DNA from: Dorea formicigenerans
Lineage (GTDB): Bacteria > Bacillota > Clostridia > Lachnospirales > Lachnospiraceae
Assembly: GCF_025150245.1 (NCBI RefSeq)
Contig: NZ_CP102279.1
Coordinates: 248,001-312,000 of the forward strand
Direction of reading: 5' to 3'
Length of the DNA: 64,000 nucleotides
In this document: positions 6,313-17,491 of the stretch, piece after piece
Layout of the letters: every line of letters begins with the position of its first letter
How positions within the stretch are numbered: position 1 is the first letter of the stretch
Notes under the pieces: model-generated
The model's input: only the letters and a program-made list of their open reading frames with translations
Told to the model about the DNA's origin: nothing
Databases searched by the model: none
Program-made: the position numbers and the translations under genes

Positions 6313-9300
6313 ATGGAAAAGAACAGAATTCGTCCCATGAAAAGCGGAAAAAGCTCACGAATGAGTTATTCCAGACAAAAAGAAGTTCTTCAGATGCCGA
6401 ACTTGATTGAAGTGCAGAAGGATTCTTATGATTGGTTCCTTAAGTCAGGATTGAAGGAAGTATTTGAAGATATTTCCCCAATTACAGATTATAGCGGTAA
6501 ATTAAGCCTGGAGCTTGTTGATTTCACACTGTGTGAAGATGATGTGAAATACAGCATTGATGAGTGCAGAGATCGTGATGCAACTTATGCAGCACCGCTG
6601 AAAGTCAGAGTAAGACTTCATAATAAAGAGACGGATGAGATTAACGAGCATGAGATCTTTATGGGAGATCTGCCGCTGATGACACGTACTGGTACATTTG
6701 TAATTAATGGTGCGGAGCGTGTAATCGTAAGTCAGCTGGTACGTTCCCCTGGTATTTATTATGCAATTGCACATGATAAGCTGGGTAAAAAGCTTTATTC
6801 CTCTACTGTCATTCCGAACCGTGGTGCATGGCTGGAGTATGAGACAGATTCCAATGACGTTTTTTATGTTAGAGTAGATAGAACAAGAAAGGTGCCGATC
6901 ACAGTACTTATTCGTGCTCTTGGAATCGGTACAAATCCGGAGATCATTGAACTCTTTGGTGAAGAACCGAAGATTATGGCAAGTTTTGAGAAAGATGCTG
7001 CAACAAACTATCAGGAAGGACTTCTTGAATTATATAAGAAGATCCGTCCGGGTGAGCCGCTTGCCGTTGACAGTGCAGAAAGTCTGATCACAAGTATGTT
7101 CTTCGACCCAAGACGTTATGATCTGGCGAAAGTAGGACGTTATAAATTCAATAAAAAGCTTCTTCTCAAGAACCGTATTTCAGGACATGTTCTTGCGGAG
7201 GATGCAGTAAGCCCGATTACAGGCGAGGTGATCGCTGAGGCTGGAACAAAGGTGACAAGAGAAATTGCAGATCGGATCCAGAACGGAGCTGTTCCGTATG
7301 TATGGATTGACAGACCGGAAGAAGAGAGAAATGTCAAAGTTCTTTCTAATATGATGGTAGATCTGAAGGAAGTTGTTGACATTGATCCGGAAGAGGTCGG
7401 TGTAACAGAACTTGTTTACTATCCGGTACTTGCAAATCTCCTTGAGGAAACAGCAGGAGATATTGATGAGCTGAAAGCGGCTATCAAGAGAGATATCCAT
7501 GATTTGATTCCGAAGCATATTACAAAAGAAGATATCATGGCTTCTATTAACTACAATATGCATCTGGAGTATGGTCTGGGTAATGATGACGATATCGACC
7601 ACTTGGGTAACAGACGTATCCGTGCGGTAGGAGAACTTCTTCAGAACCAGTACAGAATCGGTCTGTCCAGAATGGAAAGAGTCGTAAGAGAGAGAATGAC
7701 AACTCAGGATCTGGAAGGAATTTCCCCACAGTCCCTGATCAACATAAAGCCAGTGACTGCAGCGGTAAAAGAATTCTTCGGATCTTCTCAGCTGTCACAG
7801 TTCATGGATCAGAACAACCCGCTTGGTGAGCTGACTCACAAGAGACGTCTGTCTGCCTTAGGACCTGGTGGTCTTTCAAGAGACCGTGCCGGATTCGAGG
7901 TTCGAGATGTACATTATTCCCACTATGGAAGAATGTGTCCTATCGAGACGCCTGAGGGACCTAACATCGGTCTGATTAACTCACTGGCAAGTTATGCAAG
8001 AATTAACGAGTATGGATTTATTGAAGCTCCATATCGTAAGATTGACCACTCCGATCCGGAGAATCCGCGTGTAACAGACGAAGTTGTTTATATGACAGCG
8101 GATGAAGAGGATAACTATCATGTAGCACAGGCCAACGAGACACTGGATGAGGAAGGACATTTTGTTCATAAGAACGTATCCGGTCGTTACCGTGAAGAGA
8201 CTCAGGCTTATGAGAGAAAAGCATTTGACTATATGGACGTATCTCCTAAGATGGTATTCTCTGTTGCTACAGCTTTGATTCCATTCCTTCAGAATGACGA
8301 TGCTAACCGTGCGCTGATGGGATCCAACATGCAGCGTCAGGCAGTACCGCTTCTTATGACAGAGGCACCGGTAGTCGGAACAGGTATGGAAGAAAAAGCT
8401 GCTGTTGACTCAGGAGTATGTGTAGTCGCTGAGGAAGCAGGAGTTGTTGAGCGTTCAACATCAGCAGAAATCCAGATCCGCCAGGATGATGGAAAACTGA
8501 AAAAATATAAACTTACAAAATTCCTTCGAAGCAACCAGAGCAACTGCTACAATCAAAGAGCAATTGTATTCAAGGGTGACAGAGTGGAGAAAGGCGATGT
8601 GATCGCTGACGGTCCGTCTACATCTAATGGTGAGCTTGCATTAGGAAAGAACCCGCTGATCGGATTCATGACCTGGGAAGGTTACAACTACGAGGATGCG
8701 GTTCTCTTAAGTGAGAGACTTGTTCAGGATGATGTATATACATCTATCCATATTGAGGAATATGAGGCAGAAGCCCGTGACACCAAGCTTGGACCAGAGG
8801 AAATCACTCGTGATATCCCGGGTGTCGGTGATGATGCGCTTAAGAATCTGGATGACAGAGGAATTATCCGCGTCGGTGCTGAGGTCCGTGCCGGAGATAT
8901 TCTTGTTGGTAAAGTTACTCCTAAGGGAGAGACAGAGCTGACAGCCGAGGAGAGACTGCTTCGTGCAATCTTCGGTGAGAAAGCACGTGAGGTCAGAGAT
9001 ACATCTCTGAAAGTACCTCATGGTGAGTACGGTATCGTAGTAGATGCCAAGGTATTTACAAGAAGCAACGGCGACGAGATGTCACCGGGAGTGAACCAGT
9101 CTGTTCGTATCTATATCGCTCAAAAGAGAAAAATCTCTGTTGGTGATAAGATGGCCGGACGTCATGGTAACAAGGGTGTCGTTTCCCGTGTACTTCCAGT
9201 AGAAGATATGCCGTTCCTGCCAAATGGCCGTCCGCTGGATATCGTGTTGAACCCGCTGGGTGTGCCTTCACGTATGAATATCGGACAGGTCCTTGAGATT

Positions 9301-10185
9301 CACCTGTCTCTGGCAGCAAAAGCACTTGGATTCAACATTTCTACACCTGTATTTGATGGTGCGAACGAGATAGATATTATGGATACTCTTGATCTGGCAA
9401 ATGATTATGTCAACTTAAGCTGGGAAGAGTTTGAAAAGAAACATAAAGAAGAGCTGCTTCCGGAAGTTCTGGATTATCTGTATGAGAACAGAGATCACAG
9501 AAAACTCTGGAAAGGTGTTCCGATTTCACGAGATGGTAAAGTTCGTCTTCGTGACGGAAGAACAGGAGAGTATTTTGACAGCCCGGTAACAATCGGACAC
9601 ATGCATTATCTGAAACTGCATCACCTGGTTGATGATAAGATCCATGCACGTTCAACAGGTCCTTACTCACTGGTAACACAGCAGCCATTAGGTGGTAAAG
9701 CACAGTTTGGTGGACAGCGTTTTGGAGAGATGGAGGTATGGGCTCTTGAGGCTTATGGCGCATCTTACACATTGCAGGAGATCCTGACTGTGAAGTCTGA
9801 CGATGTAATCGGTCGTGTGAAGACATACGAGGCGATCATCAAGGGCGAGAACATTCCGGAACCAGGTATTCCGGAGTCATTCAAAGTACTTCTGAAAGAG
9901 CTTCAGTCTCTCGGACTGGATGTTCGTGTACTTCGTGATGACAATACAGAGGTGGAGATTATGGAAACTTCCGATATGGGAGAGACCAGCTTCCGCTCAC
10001 TGATCGAAGGAGATGGAAAATATCGTCGTGATGAGGAAGACTTCGGCAAACACGGTTATACAACTCAGGAGTTCCAGGGAGAGGAACTTGTAAATGAGGA
10101 ACTGGAAGAGGACGAAGACGATTACGATTCAGATTATGGCGACGATAGTTTTGATGACTATGATGACATGTCAGATGATGAATAG
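6313..10185 (+). CDS. rpoB: DNA-directed RNA polymerase subunit beta
   Basis: The beta subunit contributes the fork region, the rifampicin pocket and half of the active-site cleft. The 1290-residue product contains the hallmark blocks: [20 protein letters not shown] (rifampicin region, about 495-514), the [11 protein letters not shown] segment, [10 protein letters not shown], the [10 protein letters not shown] region (about 950) and the C-terminal [20 protein letters not shown] (about 1137). The rifampicin-region residues read as wild type (Q..D..H...S). The last 30 or so residues are an Asp/Glu-rich tail not found in E. coli. The start at ATG 6313 follows AGAGGAGAG by about 12 bases. It is preceded by tandem promoters and followed by rpoC after 14 bases. 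Confidence 0.99.
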   Translation: MEKNRIRPMKSGKSSRMSYSRQKEVLQMPNLIEVQKDSYDWFLKSGLKEVFEDISPITDYSGKLSLELVDFTLCEDDVKYSIDECRDRDATYAAPLKVRVRLHNKETDEINEHEIFMGDLPLMTRTGTFVINGAERVIVSQLVRSPGIYYAIAHDKLGKKLYSSTVIPNRGAWLEYETDSNDVFYVRVDRTRKVPITVLIRALGIGTNPEIIELFGEEPKIMASFEKDAATNYQEGLLELYKKIRPGEPLAVDSAESLITSMFFDPRRYDLAKVGRYKFNKKLLLKNRISGHVLAEDAVSPITGEVIAEAGTKVTREIADRIQNGAVPYVWIDRPEEERNVKVLSNMMVDLKEVVDIDPEEVGVTELVYYPVLANLLEETAGDIDELKAAIKRDIHDLIPKHITKEDIMASINYNMHLEYGLGNDDDIDHLGNRRIRAVGELLQNQYRIGLSRMERVVRERMTTQDLEGISPQSLINIKPVTAAVKEFFGSSQLSQFMDQNNPLGELTHKRRLSALGPGGLSRDRAGFEVRDVHYSHYGRMCPIETPEGPNIGLINSLASYARINEYGFIEAPYRKIDHSDPENPRVTDEVVYMTADEEDNYHVAQANETLDEEGHFVHKNVSGRYREETQAYERKAFDYMDVSPKMVFSVATALIPFLQNDDANRALMGSNMQRQAVPLLMTEAPVVGTGMEEKAAVDSGVCVVAEEAGVVERSTSAEIQIRQDDGKLKKYKLTKFLRSNQSNCYNQRAIVFKGDRVEKGDVIADGPSTSNGELALGKNPLIGFMTWEGYNYEDAVLLSERLVQDDVYTSIHIEEYEAEARDTKLGPEEITRDIPGVGDDALKNLDDRGIIRVGAEVRAGDILVGKVTPKGETELTAEERLLRAIFGEKAREVRDTSLKVPHGEYGIVVDAKVFTRSNGDEMSPGVNQSVRIYIAQKRKISVGDKMAGRHGNKGVVSRVLPVEDMPFLPNGRPLDIVLNPLGVPSRMNIGQVLEIHLSLAAKALGFNISTPVFDGANEIDIMDTLDLANDYVNLSWEEFEKKHKEELLPEVLDYLYENRDHRKLWKGVPISRDGKVRLRDGRTGEYFDSPVTIGHMHYLKLHHLVDDKIHARSTGPYSLVTQQPLGGKAQFGGQRFGEMEVWALEAYGASYTLQEILTVKSDDVIGRVKTYEAIIKGENIPEPGIPESFKVLLKELQSLGLDVRVLRDDNTEVEIMETSDMGETSFRSLIEGDGKYRRDEEDFGKHGYTTQEFQGEELVNEELEEDEDDYDSDYGDDSFDDYDDMSDDE

Positions 10186-10199
10186 AAAGGGGTGCCTGT

Positions 10200-13100
10200 A
10201 TGCCAGAAAATAGTAAAGAACAATCATATCAGCCAATGACTTTTGATGCAATCAAAATCGGGTTGGCATCACCTGAAAAGATTCTGGAGTGGTCAAAAGG
10301 CGAAGTAACAAAGCCTGAGACTATTAACTATAGAACCTTAAAACCAGAGAGAGATGGTCTGTTCTGTGAAAGAATTTTTGGACCAAGCAAAGACTGGGAG
10401 TGTCACTGCGGTAAATACAAAAAAATCCGTTATAAAGGTGTTGTTTGTGACCGTTGTGGTGTAGAGGTTACTAAGGCAAGTGTACGTCGTGAACGTATGG
10501 GACATATTGCCCTGGCAGCCCCGGTATCTCATATCTGGTACTTTAAAGGAATCCCGAGCCGTATGGGATTGATCCTTGACTTGTCTCCAAGAACACTGGA
10601 GAAAGTATTATATTTTGCTTCTTATATCGTACTTGATAAAGGCGAGACAGACCTGCAGTATAAGCAGGTTCTGTCTGAGCAGGAGTATCAGGAAGCAAGA
10701 GAATCCTGGGGAAAAGGTTTCCGTGTTGGAATGGGAGCTGAATCTATCTTAGAGCTTCTTCAGGCAATCGACCTTGAAAAAGAATACGAAGATCTCACAG
10801 AAGGTCTCAAAGGCGCTACCGGACAGAAACGTGCAAGAATCGTAAAACGTCTGGAAGTTGTAGAAGCTTTCCGTGAGTCTGGAAACAAACCGGAATGGAT
10901 GATCATGACAAATGTTCCGGTTATCCCGCCAGATCTTCGTCCAATGGTACAGCTTGATGGTGGACGTTTTGCAACATCTGACCTGAATGATCTGTACAGA
11001 AGAATTATCAATAGAAATAACCGTCTGAAACGCCTTCTTGAGTTAGGCGCTCCAGATATTATCGTAAGAAATGAAAAGAGAATGCTTCAGGAAGCGGTAG
11101 ATGCCCTGATCGACAACGGCCGTCGCGGACGTCCGGTAACAGGACCTGGAAACCGTGCACTGAAATCTCTGTCCGATATGCTGAAAGGTAAATCCGGACG
11201 TTTCCGTCAGAACCTGCTTGGTAAGCGTGTTGACTACTCTGGACGTTCCGTTATCGTTGTAGGACCGGAACTTAAGATTTACCAGTGTGGTCTGCCGAAA
11301 GAGATGGCAATTGAGCTGTTCAAGCCATTTGTTATGAAAGAGCTTGTTCAGAACGGAACTGCACACAACATTAAAAATGCTAAAAAGATGGTTGAAAGAC
11401 TTCAGCCAGAGGTTTGGGACGTCCTTGAAGATGTCATCAAAGAGCATCCGGTTATGTTGAACCGTGCACCTACACTGCACAGACTTGGTATTCAGGCATT
11501 TGAGCCAATCCTTGTAGAAGGTAAGGCTATCAAGCTTCATCCACTTGTTTGTACAGCGTTTAACGCCGACTTCGATGGAGACCAGATGGCTGTCCATCTT
11601 CCACTTTCCGTAGAAGCACAGGCTGAGTGCAGATTCTTACTGCTCTCACCAAACAACCTCCTGAAACCATCTGATGGTGGTCCGGTAGCCGTTCCTTCAC
11701 AGGATATGGTACTTGGTATTTACTATCTGACTCAGGAAAGACCAGGTGCAGCAGGAGAAGGTAAGATTTTCAAGAGTGTAAATGAAGCAATCCTTGCTTA
11801 TGAGAACCAGGCAATCACACTTCACTCTAAGATTAAAGTACGTGTGACAAAGACAATGCCAGGTGGAGAAGAAATAACAGGAATTGTAGAGTCCACACTT
11901 GGACGTTTCATTTTCAACGAGATCATCCCACAGGATCTTGGATTCGTTGATCGTGAAAAAGAGGAGAACAAACTTCTTCTGGAGATTGATTTCCACGTAG
12001 GAAAGAAACAGTTAAAGCAGATCCTTGAGAAGGTTATCAATACACACGGAGCAACTGCAACAGCAGAAGTTCTGGATGCTGTAAAAGCAATTGGATATAA
12101 ATATTCTACAAGAGCTGCCATGACCGTATCTATTTCCGATATGACGGTACCTCCACAGAAACCACAGATGATCCAGCAGGCACAGGATACTGTAGACCGC
12201 ATCACTAAGAACTTCAAACGTGGTCTCATCACAGAGGAGGAGCGTTACAAAGAAGTTGTAGAGACATGGAAGGCAACTGACGATAAACTGACAGAGGCAC
12301 TGCTTTCTGGTCTTGATAAATACAATAACATCTTCATGATGGCTGATTCCGGAGCCCGTGGATCTGACAAACAGATCAAACAGCTTGCAGGTATGCGTGG
12401 ATTGATGGCTGATACAACTGGTCATACAATCGAGTTGCCTATCACTTCAAACTTCCGTGAAGGACTTGACGTACTGGAGTATTTCATGTCTGCCCATGGA
12501 GCACGTAAAGGTATGTCTGATACAGCTCTTCGTACAGCCGATTCAGGATATCTGACAAGACGTCTTGTTGACGTATCTCAGGAGCTGATCATTCATGAAG
12601 TAGACTGTGCAAAGAAAGATGCACCGATTCCTGGAATTTTTGTAAAAGCATTCATGGATGGAAAAGAAGAAATCGAAAGTCTTCAGGAGCGTATTACAGG
12701 ACGTTACCTGTGCTATGACATTGTAGATAAAGATGGCAATGTTCTTGTTAAGAAGAACCATATGGTAACACCAAAACGTGCAGAACTGATCTGCAAGAAG
12801 GGTGTAAATGAGAACGGAGAACCATTAACACAGATTAAGATCCGTACAATCCTTACATGTCGCTCACACAGTGGCGTATGTGCAAAATGTTATGGAGCCA
12901 ACATGGCAACAGGTGAGCCGGTACAGGTTGGAGAGGCTGTCGGAATTATTGCTGCTCAGTCAATCGGAGAGCCTGGTACACAGCTTACAATGAGAACATT
13001 CCATAATGGTGGAGTTGCCGGTGGAGATATCACACAGGGACTTCCTCGTGTCGAGGAGCTTTTTGAGGCAAGAAAGCCTAAGGGACTTGCAATCATCACA

Positions 13101-13874
13101 GAGATTGCAGGAACTGCGAATTTGAACGACACGAAGAAGAAACGTGAGATTATCGTAACAAATCATGAGACAGGTGAATCAAAAGCATATCTGATTCCTT
13201 ATGGATCACGTATTAAGGTAGCAGACGGAGCAGAACTTGAGGCCGGTGATGAGCTGACTGAAGGTAGTATCAATCCGCATGATATCTTAAGAATTAAAGG
13301 TATCCGTGCAGTTCAGGATTACATGATCCAGGAGGTACAGAGAGTTTACCGTCTGCAGGGTGTTGAGATCAACGATAAGCATATCGAGGTTATCGTTCGC
13401 CAGATGCTTAAGAAGATTCGTATCGAGGAGTCTGGAGATACAGAGTTCCTTCCGGGAACAAATGTAGACAGACTTGAGTTCGAGGATGTGAATGAGGTAC
13501 TGGAGGCAGAAGGAAAAGAGCCTGCAATCGGAGAGCCGATCATCATGGGTATTACGAAGGCTTCTCTTGCAACCAATTCCTTCCTGTCAGCCGCTTCTTT
13601 CCAGGAGACAACAAAGGTTCTGACAGAGGCAGCAATCAAAGGAAAGATCGATCCGCTGGTAGGTCTGAAAGAGAACGTAATCATCGGAAAACATATCCCG
13701 GCTGGTACAGGTATGAGAAAGTATCGTGATATCAGACTGAATAGTGAGTTATCTATGGATGACGATCTGTTCTTTGAAGAAGGATTAGATGATGATGACG
13801 ATTTAGATATTCTGAATACAGATTTTTCAGATGATGATCTGTTAGAAGAAAATGAACTTACAACAGAAGAATAA
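10200..13874 (+). CDS. rpoC: DNA-directed RNA polymerase subunit beta'
   Basis: The beta' subunit holds the catalytic magnesium. The 1224-residue product has the N-terminal zinc finger ([20 protein letters not shown], about 63-82), the clamp and rudder region and the active-site motif [12 protein letters not shown] (about 454-465). It also has the bridge helix/trigger loop region and the second zinc cluster ([13 protein letters not shown], about 885-897). It ends in an Asp/Glu-rich tail like that of rpoB. The start at ATG 10200 is 14 bases after rpoB, with AAAGGGGTG before it. A strong terminator follows, so rpsL-rpsG-fusA, often next in Firmicutes, are not in this transcript. Confidence 0.99.
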   Translation: MPENSKEQSYQPMTFDAIKIGLASPEKILEWSKGEVTKPETINYRTLKPERDGLFCERIFGPSKDWECHCGKYKKIRYKGVVCDRCGVEVTKASVRRERMGHIALAAPVSHIWYFKGIPSRMGLILDLSPRTLEKVLYFASYIVLDKGETDLQYKQVLSEQEYQEARESWGKGFRVGMGAESILELLQAIDLEKEYEDLTEGLKGATGQKRARIVKRLEVVEAFRESGNKPEWMIMTNVPVIPPDLRPMVQLDGGRFATSDLNDLYRRIINRNNRLKRLLELGAPDIIVRNEKRMLQEAVDALIDNGRRGRPVTGPGNRALKSLSDMLKGKSGRFRQNLLGKRVDYSGRSVIVVGPELKIYQCGLPKEMAIELFKPFVMKELVQNGTAHNIKNAKKMVERLQPEVWDVLEDVIKEHPVMLNRAPTLHRLGIQAFEPILVEGKAIKLHPLVCTAFNADFDGDQMAVHLPLSVEAQAECRFLLLSPNNLLKPSDGGPVAVPSQDMVLGIYYLTQERPGAAGEGKIFKSVNEAILAYENQAITLHSKIKVRVTKTMPGGEEITGIVESTLGRFIFNEIIPQDLGFVDREKEENKLLLEIDFHVGKKQLKQILEKVINTHGATATAEVLDAVKAIGYKYSTRAAMTVSISDMTVPPQKPQMIQQAQDTVDRITKNFKRGLITEEERYKEVVETWKATDDKLTEALLSGLDKYNNIFMMADSGARGSDKQIKQLAGMRGLMADTTGHTIELPITSNFREGLDVLEYFMSAHGARKGMSDTALRTADSGYLTRRLVDVSQELIIHEVDCAKKDAPIPGIFVKAFMDGKEEIESLQERITGRYLCYDIVDKDGNVLVKKNHMVTPKRAELICKKGVNENGEPLTQIKIRTILTCRSHSGVCAKCYGANMATGEPVQVGEAVGIIAAQSIGEPGTQLTMRTFHNGGVAGGDITQGLPRVEELFEARKPKGLAIITEIAGTANLNDTKKKREIIVTNHETGESKAYLIPYGSRIKVADGAELEAGDELTEGSINPHDILRIKGIRAVQDYMIQEVQRVYRLQGVEINDKHIEVIVRQMLKKIRIEESGDTEFLPGTNVDRLEFEDVNEVLEAEGKEPAIGEPIIMGITKASLATNSFLSAASFQETTKVLTEAAIKGKIDPLVGLKENVIIGKHIPAGTGMRKYRDIRLNSELSMDDDLFFEEGLDDDDDLDILNTDFSDDDLLEENELTTEE

Positions 13875-13897
13875 GACTTGCGTAAGAGTTTTGAATG

Positions 13898-13936
13898 AAA
13901 GTACCGCCGCACGAATTCGTGCGGTGGTACTTTTTT
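13898..13936 (+). terminator. Strong terminator after rpoC
   Basis: A 16-bp stem of GTACCGCCGCACGA / TCGTGCGGTGGTAC type, flanked by AAA and a six-T run. Confidence 0.95.
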
Positions 13937-13949
13937 GTATAATAACTTT

Positions 13950-13990
13950 AGGCTGCCCGTGCTGGAGCAGCCTGAAGTGCATTATGCACA
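13950..13990. repeat. Two small palindromes between rpoC and the iron operon
   Basis: AGGCTGC...GCAGCCT (13950-13973) is followed by the palindrome GTGCATTATGCAC (13978-13990). There is no T-run directly after the first stem. Role unknown; a secondary terminator is possible. Confidence 0.4.
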
Positions 13991-14068
13991 AAAAAATAGA
14001 AATGATTTATGAACAATTAATAAAAACATAAAAAAATAGTCAAGACAAACTTTTTTGATAAAACATTA

Positions 14069-14097
14069 TTGACAATGATTATCATTAACAATATAAT
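14069..14097 (+). promoter_or_regulatory. Iron-regulated promoter with Fur box in the spacer
   Basis: TTGACA (14069-14074), exactly 17 bp, TATAAT (14092-14097): a consensus promoter. The spacer contains ATGATTATCAT (14075-14085), the core of the classical Fur box. Fur with iron bound would therefore occlude RNA polymerase. It drives the fur-like/feoA/feoA/feoB unit. Confidence 0.88.
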
Positions 14098-14105
14098 AAG
14101 TGATG

Positions 14106-14123
14106 GAAATGATAATCAGTTTC
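14106..14123. promoter_or_regulatory. Second Fur-like palindrome near the transcription start
   Basis: GAAATGATAATCAGTTTC is an imperfect palindrome with the TGATAATCA core of Fur sites, lying at about +2 to +20 of the promoter at 14069-14097. Two sites could give cooperative repression. Confidence 0.55.
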
Positions 14124-14144
14124 AAATCGTGCGAGGTAATATAT

Positions 14145-14387
14145 ATGTGCCAAGAAGAGAGATTTCAAGAAGTATTAAATCAATTAAAGAAAGCTGGCTA
14201 TCGGATTACCGAACAGAGAAAGCTTCTTTTACACATTATATTGAATAATGAATACTCCTCTTGTAAGGAGATTTATTATGCAGCAAAGAAGCAGGACGAC
14301 AAAGTCGGAATTGCAACTGTGTATCGTACTGTGCAACTGTTGGAAGATATGGAACTGATCCATAAAGAGATGGTTGTGAGAATTTAG
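14145..14387 (+). CDS. Fur-family protein reduced to the DNA-binding domain
   Basis: The sequence FQEVLNQLKKAGYRITEQRKLLLHIIL ... SSCKEIYYAAKK ... VGIATVYRTVQLLEDMELI is the winged-helix domain of Fur-family metalloregulators. The product stops at about 80 residues, just where the hinge should lead into the dimerisation and metal-binding domain, so the usual 55-65 C-terminal residues and their His/Cys ligands are missing. ATG 14145 is chosen because GAGGT lies 7 bases upstream and because the in-frame ATG at 14100 is upstream of the predicted transcription start. It is either a truncated relic or a short DNA-binding variant. It is first in the feo unit and preceded by Fur boxes. Confidence 0.8.
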   Translation: MCQEERFQEVLNQLKKAGYRITEQRKLLLHIILNNEYSSCKEIYYAAKKQDDKVGIATVYRTVQLLEDMELIHKEMVVRI

Positions 14388-14406
14388 CGAGGAGAAGGAG
14401 TGGATT

Positions 14407-14619
14407 ATGATGCCATTAACGATGTTAAATCCAGGCGAGAGTGCATCTATCGTCCGGGTAGGTGGAAATGAAGAAACAAAAAGATTCCTGGAGAATCTCG
14501 GATTCGTAGCTGGAAGTGAGGTGAAAGTTATTTCCAGTAACGAGGGTAACATAATTGCCCAGATTAAAGAATCACGAGTTGCAGTCAGCAAAGGAATTGC
14601 TAATAAAATAATGGTCTAG
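14407..14619 (+). CDS. feoA: Ferrous iron transport protein A (first copy)
   Basis: The 70-residue SH3-like FeoA protein is a cytosolic partner of FeoB. Visible family features are LNPGESASIVRVGG, then RFLENLGFVAGSEVKVIS and a final VSKGIANKIMV strand. GAGGAGAAGGAG precedes the start. It is followed after 13 bases by a second, divergent FeoA. Paired FeoA genes ahead of FeoB are common in Clostridia. Confidence 0.93.
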   Translation: MMPLTMLNPGESASIVRVGGNEETKRFLENLGFVAGSEVKVISSNEGNIIAQIKESRVAVSKGIANKIMV

Positions 14620-14632
14620 GAGGAACGGGAGA

Positions 14633-14851
14633 ATGACTTTAAGAGATGTGAAAGTTGATCAGACAGTATCCGTAGTAAAGCTTCATGGAGAGGGAGCTAC
14701 AAAAAGAAGAATTATGGATATGGGAATCACAAAAGGAACCAGCATTTATGTCCGTAAAGTAGCACCACTTGGTGATCCGGTGGAAGTTACTGTACGTGGA
14801 TATGAATTGTCTCTGAGAAAAGCAGACGCAGAGATAATCGAAGTTAAATAA
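14633..14851 (+). CDS. feoA: Ferrous iron transport protein A (second copy)
   Basis: This 72-residue FeoA has the canonical RRIMDMGITKGTSIYVRKVAPLGDPVEVTVRGYELSLRK pattern (the MGITxGT and APLGDP motifs), closer to the textbook FeoA than the upstream copy. It lies between the first feoA and feoB, with an AGGAGGAACGG ribosome binding site overlapping the first feoA stop. It probably acts on FeoB GTPase or transport activity. Confidence 0.95.
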   Translation: MTLRDVKVDQTVSVVKLHGEGATKRRIMDMGITKGTSIYVRKVAPLGDPVEVTVRGYELSLRKADAEIIEVK

Positions 14852-14884
14852 CTAATTAGAGAGTAAAACAGGAGGATGTAAAAA

Positions 14885-17071
14885 ATGGGAGTGAAGATAG
14901 CACTTGCCGGAAACCCGAATAGTGGTAAGACAACACTTTTCAATGCTTTGACAGGTTCCAATCAGTTCGTTGGTAACTGGCCTGGAGTTACTGTTGAGAA
15001 AAAAGAAGGAAAATGGAAGGAAGACAAAGAAGTTGTAATTATGGACCTTCCAGGTATCTATTCTTTATCACCATATACATTGGAGGAAGTTGTAGCCAGA
15101 AATTATCTGATCACAGAGCGTCCGGATGCAATCCTGAATATCGTAGACGGAACAAACCTGGAGCGTAACTTATACCTTACAACTCAGTTACTTGAGCTTG
15201 GTATCCCGGTTGTTATGGCAATTAACATGATGGATATTGTACGCAAGAATGGTGATGAGATCAACACAAAGAAACTTGCTGAGAAGCTTGGCTGTGAAGT
15301 TGTAACAATTTCTGCTCTGAAAGGTGATGGAATCAAAGATGCAGCTTCAAGAGCAGTAAAGCACGCCGGACAGAAAGCCGGACAGGAATCTGTGCATGAG
15401 TTCGCACCGGAAGTTGAGAACTACCTGAATGAGATTGAAGGCAGACTTGGATATGAAATTCCGGAAGAGCAGAAAAGATTTTACGCGATCAAATTATTTG
15501 AGCGTGACGATAAGATTAAAGATGCTATGAAAAATGCACCGGACGTTGAAGATATCATTGCTCGTGCAGAGAAAGAGATGGATGACGATGCAGAGAGTAT
15601 CATCACAAATGAGAGATACAGTTTCATTGGTTCTATTATCGGAGACTGCTTAAAGAAGAATAAAACACAGGAACTGACAACATCTGATAAGATTGACCGT
15701 ATCGTAACAAATAGATGGCTTGCACTTCCAATCTTTGCAGCAGTTATGTGGCTTGTATATTATGTGTCTGTAACAACAGTAGGTTCTATATTGACAGACT
15801 GGACAAATGATACATTGTTTGGTGAGTGGATCATTCCGGCAGCTCAGAGCTTCTTTGAAGGAATCGGATGTGCGGATTGGTTAACAGGTCTGATCGTAGA
15901 CGGAGTTATCTCCGGAGTTGGTGCTGTACTTGGATTCGTACCTCAGATGCTTGTATTATTTATTTTCCTTGCATTCCTTGAGTCTTGCGGATACATGGCA
16001 CGTATCGCATTCATCATGGACCGTATTTTCCGTAAGTTCGGACTTTCCGGAAAATCATTTATCCCGATACTGATCGGAACAGGTTGTGGAGTTCCTGGAG
16101 TTATGGCTTCCCGTACGATCGAGAATGACCGTGACCGTAAGATGACTGTTATGACAACAACATTTATCCCTTGTGGAGCGAAACTTCCAATTATCGCCCT
16201 GATCGCCGGAGCACTTTTCGATGGCGCTTCATGGGTAGCACCAAGTACTTACTTTGTTGGTATCGCAGCAATTATCTGCTCTGGTATCATCTTGAAAAAG
16301 ACAAAGATGTTCGCAGGAGATCCGGCACCATTTGTTATGGAGCTTCCTGCATATCATATGCCGACAGTTGGTAACGTTCTTAGAAGTATGTGGGAACGTG
16401 GCTGGTCATTTATCAAAAAAGCTGGTACAATTATTACATTATCAACAATCGTTATTTGGTTCTTATTGAACTTCGGTTGGACAGATGCTGGATTCGGAAT
16501 GCTGAACTTCGATGGACTTGAGGGAGCAGCTATGGAGGCAGCACAGGCAGAGTGTGTTCTTGCTAAGATCGGTAACTTGATTTCTTGGATCTTCACACCG
16601 CTCGGATGGGGAGATTGGAAGATGACTGTAGCTGCTATTACAGGACTTGTAGCGAAAGAAAACGTTGTAGGTACATTCGGACAGCTCTTTGGATTTGCAG
16701 AAGTTGCAGAAGACGGACAGGAAATCTGGGGAACACTTGCAAACAGCATGTCACAGATCGCAGCTTACTCATTCCTCGTATTCAATCTTCTGTGTGCACC
16801 TTGCTTCGCAGCAATGGGAGCTATTAAGAGAGAGATGAACAACGCAAAATGGTTCTGGTTCGCAATCGGATATCAGTGCTTACTTGCTTACCTCGTAGCT
16901 CTTTGCATCTTCCAGTTTGGTACACTCTTCACAGGTGGCGGATTCGGTATCGGAACAGTAGCTGCAATTGTAATTCTGATCGGTTTCCTTTACATGCTGT
17001 TCCGTCCTTACAAAGAGAGTACATCACTTAAGGCTAATACAGTTTCAAGTGTAAAAGCAGCTTCTAAATAA
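14885..17071 (+). CDS. feoB: Ferrous iron transporter FeoB
   Basis: The 728-residue inner-membrane Fe(II) permease has an N-terminal G domain: GNPNSGKTTLFNALTG (G1, about 8-23), a switch I region with PGVTVEKK, DLPGIYSLSP (G3, about 55), NMMD (G4) and SALKGDG (G5). A GDI-like helical domain follows (about 170-270). The membrane part carries two Gate regions (GTGCGVPGVMASRTI; CAPCFAAMGAI) and roughly ten hydrophobic segments. The strong RBS GGAGGATG lies before ATG 14885. It belongs to the Fur-controlled unit and is followed after 19 bases by a small Cys-rich membrane protein. Confidence 0.98.
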   Translation: MGVKIALAGNPNSGKTTLFNALTGSNQFVGNWPGVTVEKKEGKWKEDKEVVIMDLPGIYSLSPYTLEEVVARNYLITERPDAILNIVDGTNLERNLYLTTQLLELGIPVVMAINMMDIVRKNGDEINTKKLAEKLGCEVVTISALKGDGIKDAASRAVKHAGQKAGQESVHEFAPEVENYLNEIEGRLGYEIPEEQKRFYAIKLFERDDKIKDAMKNAPDVEDIIARAEKEMDDDAESIITNERYSFIGSIIGDCLKKNKTQELTTSDKIDRIVTNRWLALPIFAAVMWLVYYVSVTTVGSILTDWTNDTLFGEWIIPAAQSFFEGIGCADWLTGLIVDGVISGVGAVLGFVPQMLVLFIFLAFLESCGYMARIAFIMDRIFRKFGLSGKSFIPILIGTGCGVPGVMASRTIENDRDRKMTVMTTTFIPCGAKLPIIALIAGALFDGASWVAPSTYFVGIAAIICSGIILKKTKMFAGDPAPFVMELPAYHMPTVGNVLRSMWERGWSFIKKAGTIITLSTIVIWFLLNFGWTDAGFGMLNFDGLEGAAMEAAQAECVLAKIGNLISWIFTPLGWGDWKMTVAAITGLVAKENVVGTFGQLFGFAEVAEDGQEIWGTLANSMSQIAAYSFLVFNLLCAPCFAAMGAIKREMNNAKWFWFAIGYQCLLAYLVALCIFQFGTLFTGGGFGIGTVAAIVILIGFLYMLFRPYKESTSLKANTVSSVKAASK

Positions 17072-17090
17072 GCAGAAAGAAGGAGATTTT

Positions 17091-17312
17091 ATGATGGCAT
17101 TGGCAGCACAGACAAGTATATTGTCTACAGTGATTGTAGCACTTGTAATAATCGCGATTGTAGCATGGATCATAAGAGGCATGATACAAAAGAAGAAGAG
17201 AAGTGGTACATTTATCGGATGTGATTGTGGGTGTACCAATTGTCCACACTCCTGTCATAATCCAAAGAATAGTAATAGTCAGAGTGGCTGCGGCGGCTGT
17301 GGCGGGTGCTAG
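17091..17312 (+). CDS. FeoB-associated Cys-rich membrane protein
   Basis: This 73-residue protein has one N-terminal transmembrane helix (about 8-30), a basic KKKRSG stretch and a Cys-rich tail with pairs CDCGC, CTNC, HSC and CGGCGGC. This is the architecture of the small FeoB-associated proteins found downstream of feoB in Firmicutes. The Cys cluster suggests metal binding or delivery at the cytosolic face. Function is inferred from context. RBS AAGGAG precedes ATG 17091; a second in-frame ATG follows directly. Confidence 0.88.
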   Translation: MMALAAQTSILSTVIVALVIIAIVAWIIRGMIQKKKRSGTFIGCDCGCTNCPHSCHNPKNSNSQSGCGGCGGC

Positions 17313-17390
17313 TCTGGAAAATGTATGACTTAGATTTAAGTCATATGATGTAAAATAATCTTATGTGTGAATAAATGTGTGAATAGACAG

Positions 17391-17433
17391 GGAAATCCTT
17401 GCAGATGAGTTTCATTTGCAGGGATTTTCTTTT
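17391..17433 (+). terminator. Terminator of the feo operon
   Basis: AAATCCTTGCAGATG pairs with CATTTGCAGGGATTT, followed by TTCTTTT. Confidence 0.85.
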
Positions 17434-17491
17434 GCGCTTTGCTCTTTTCAATGGGACGCAAATAGGGTAAAATAAATGCTAGGTGAATATG

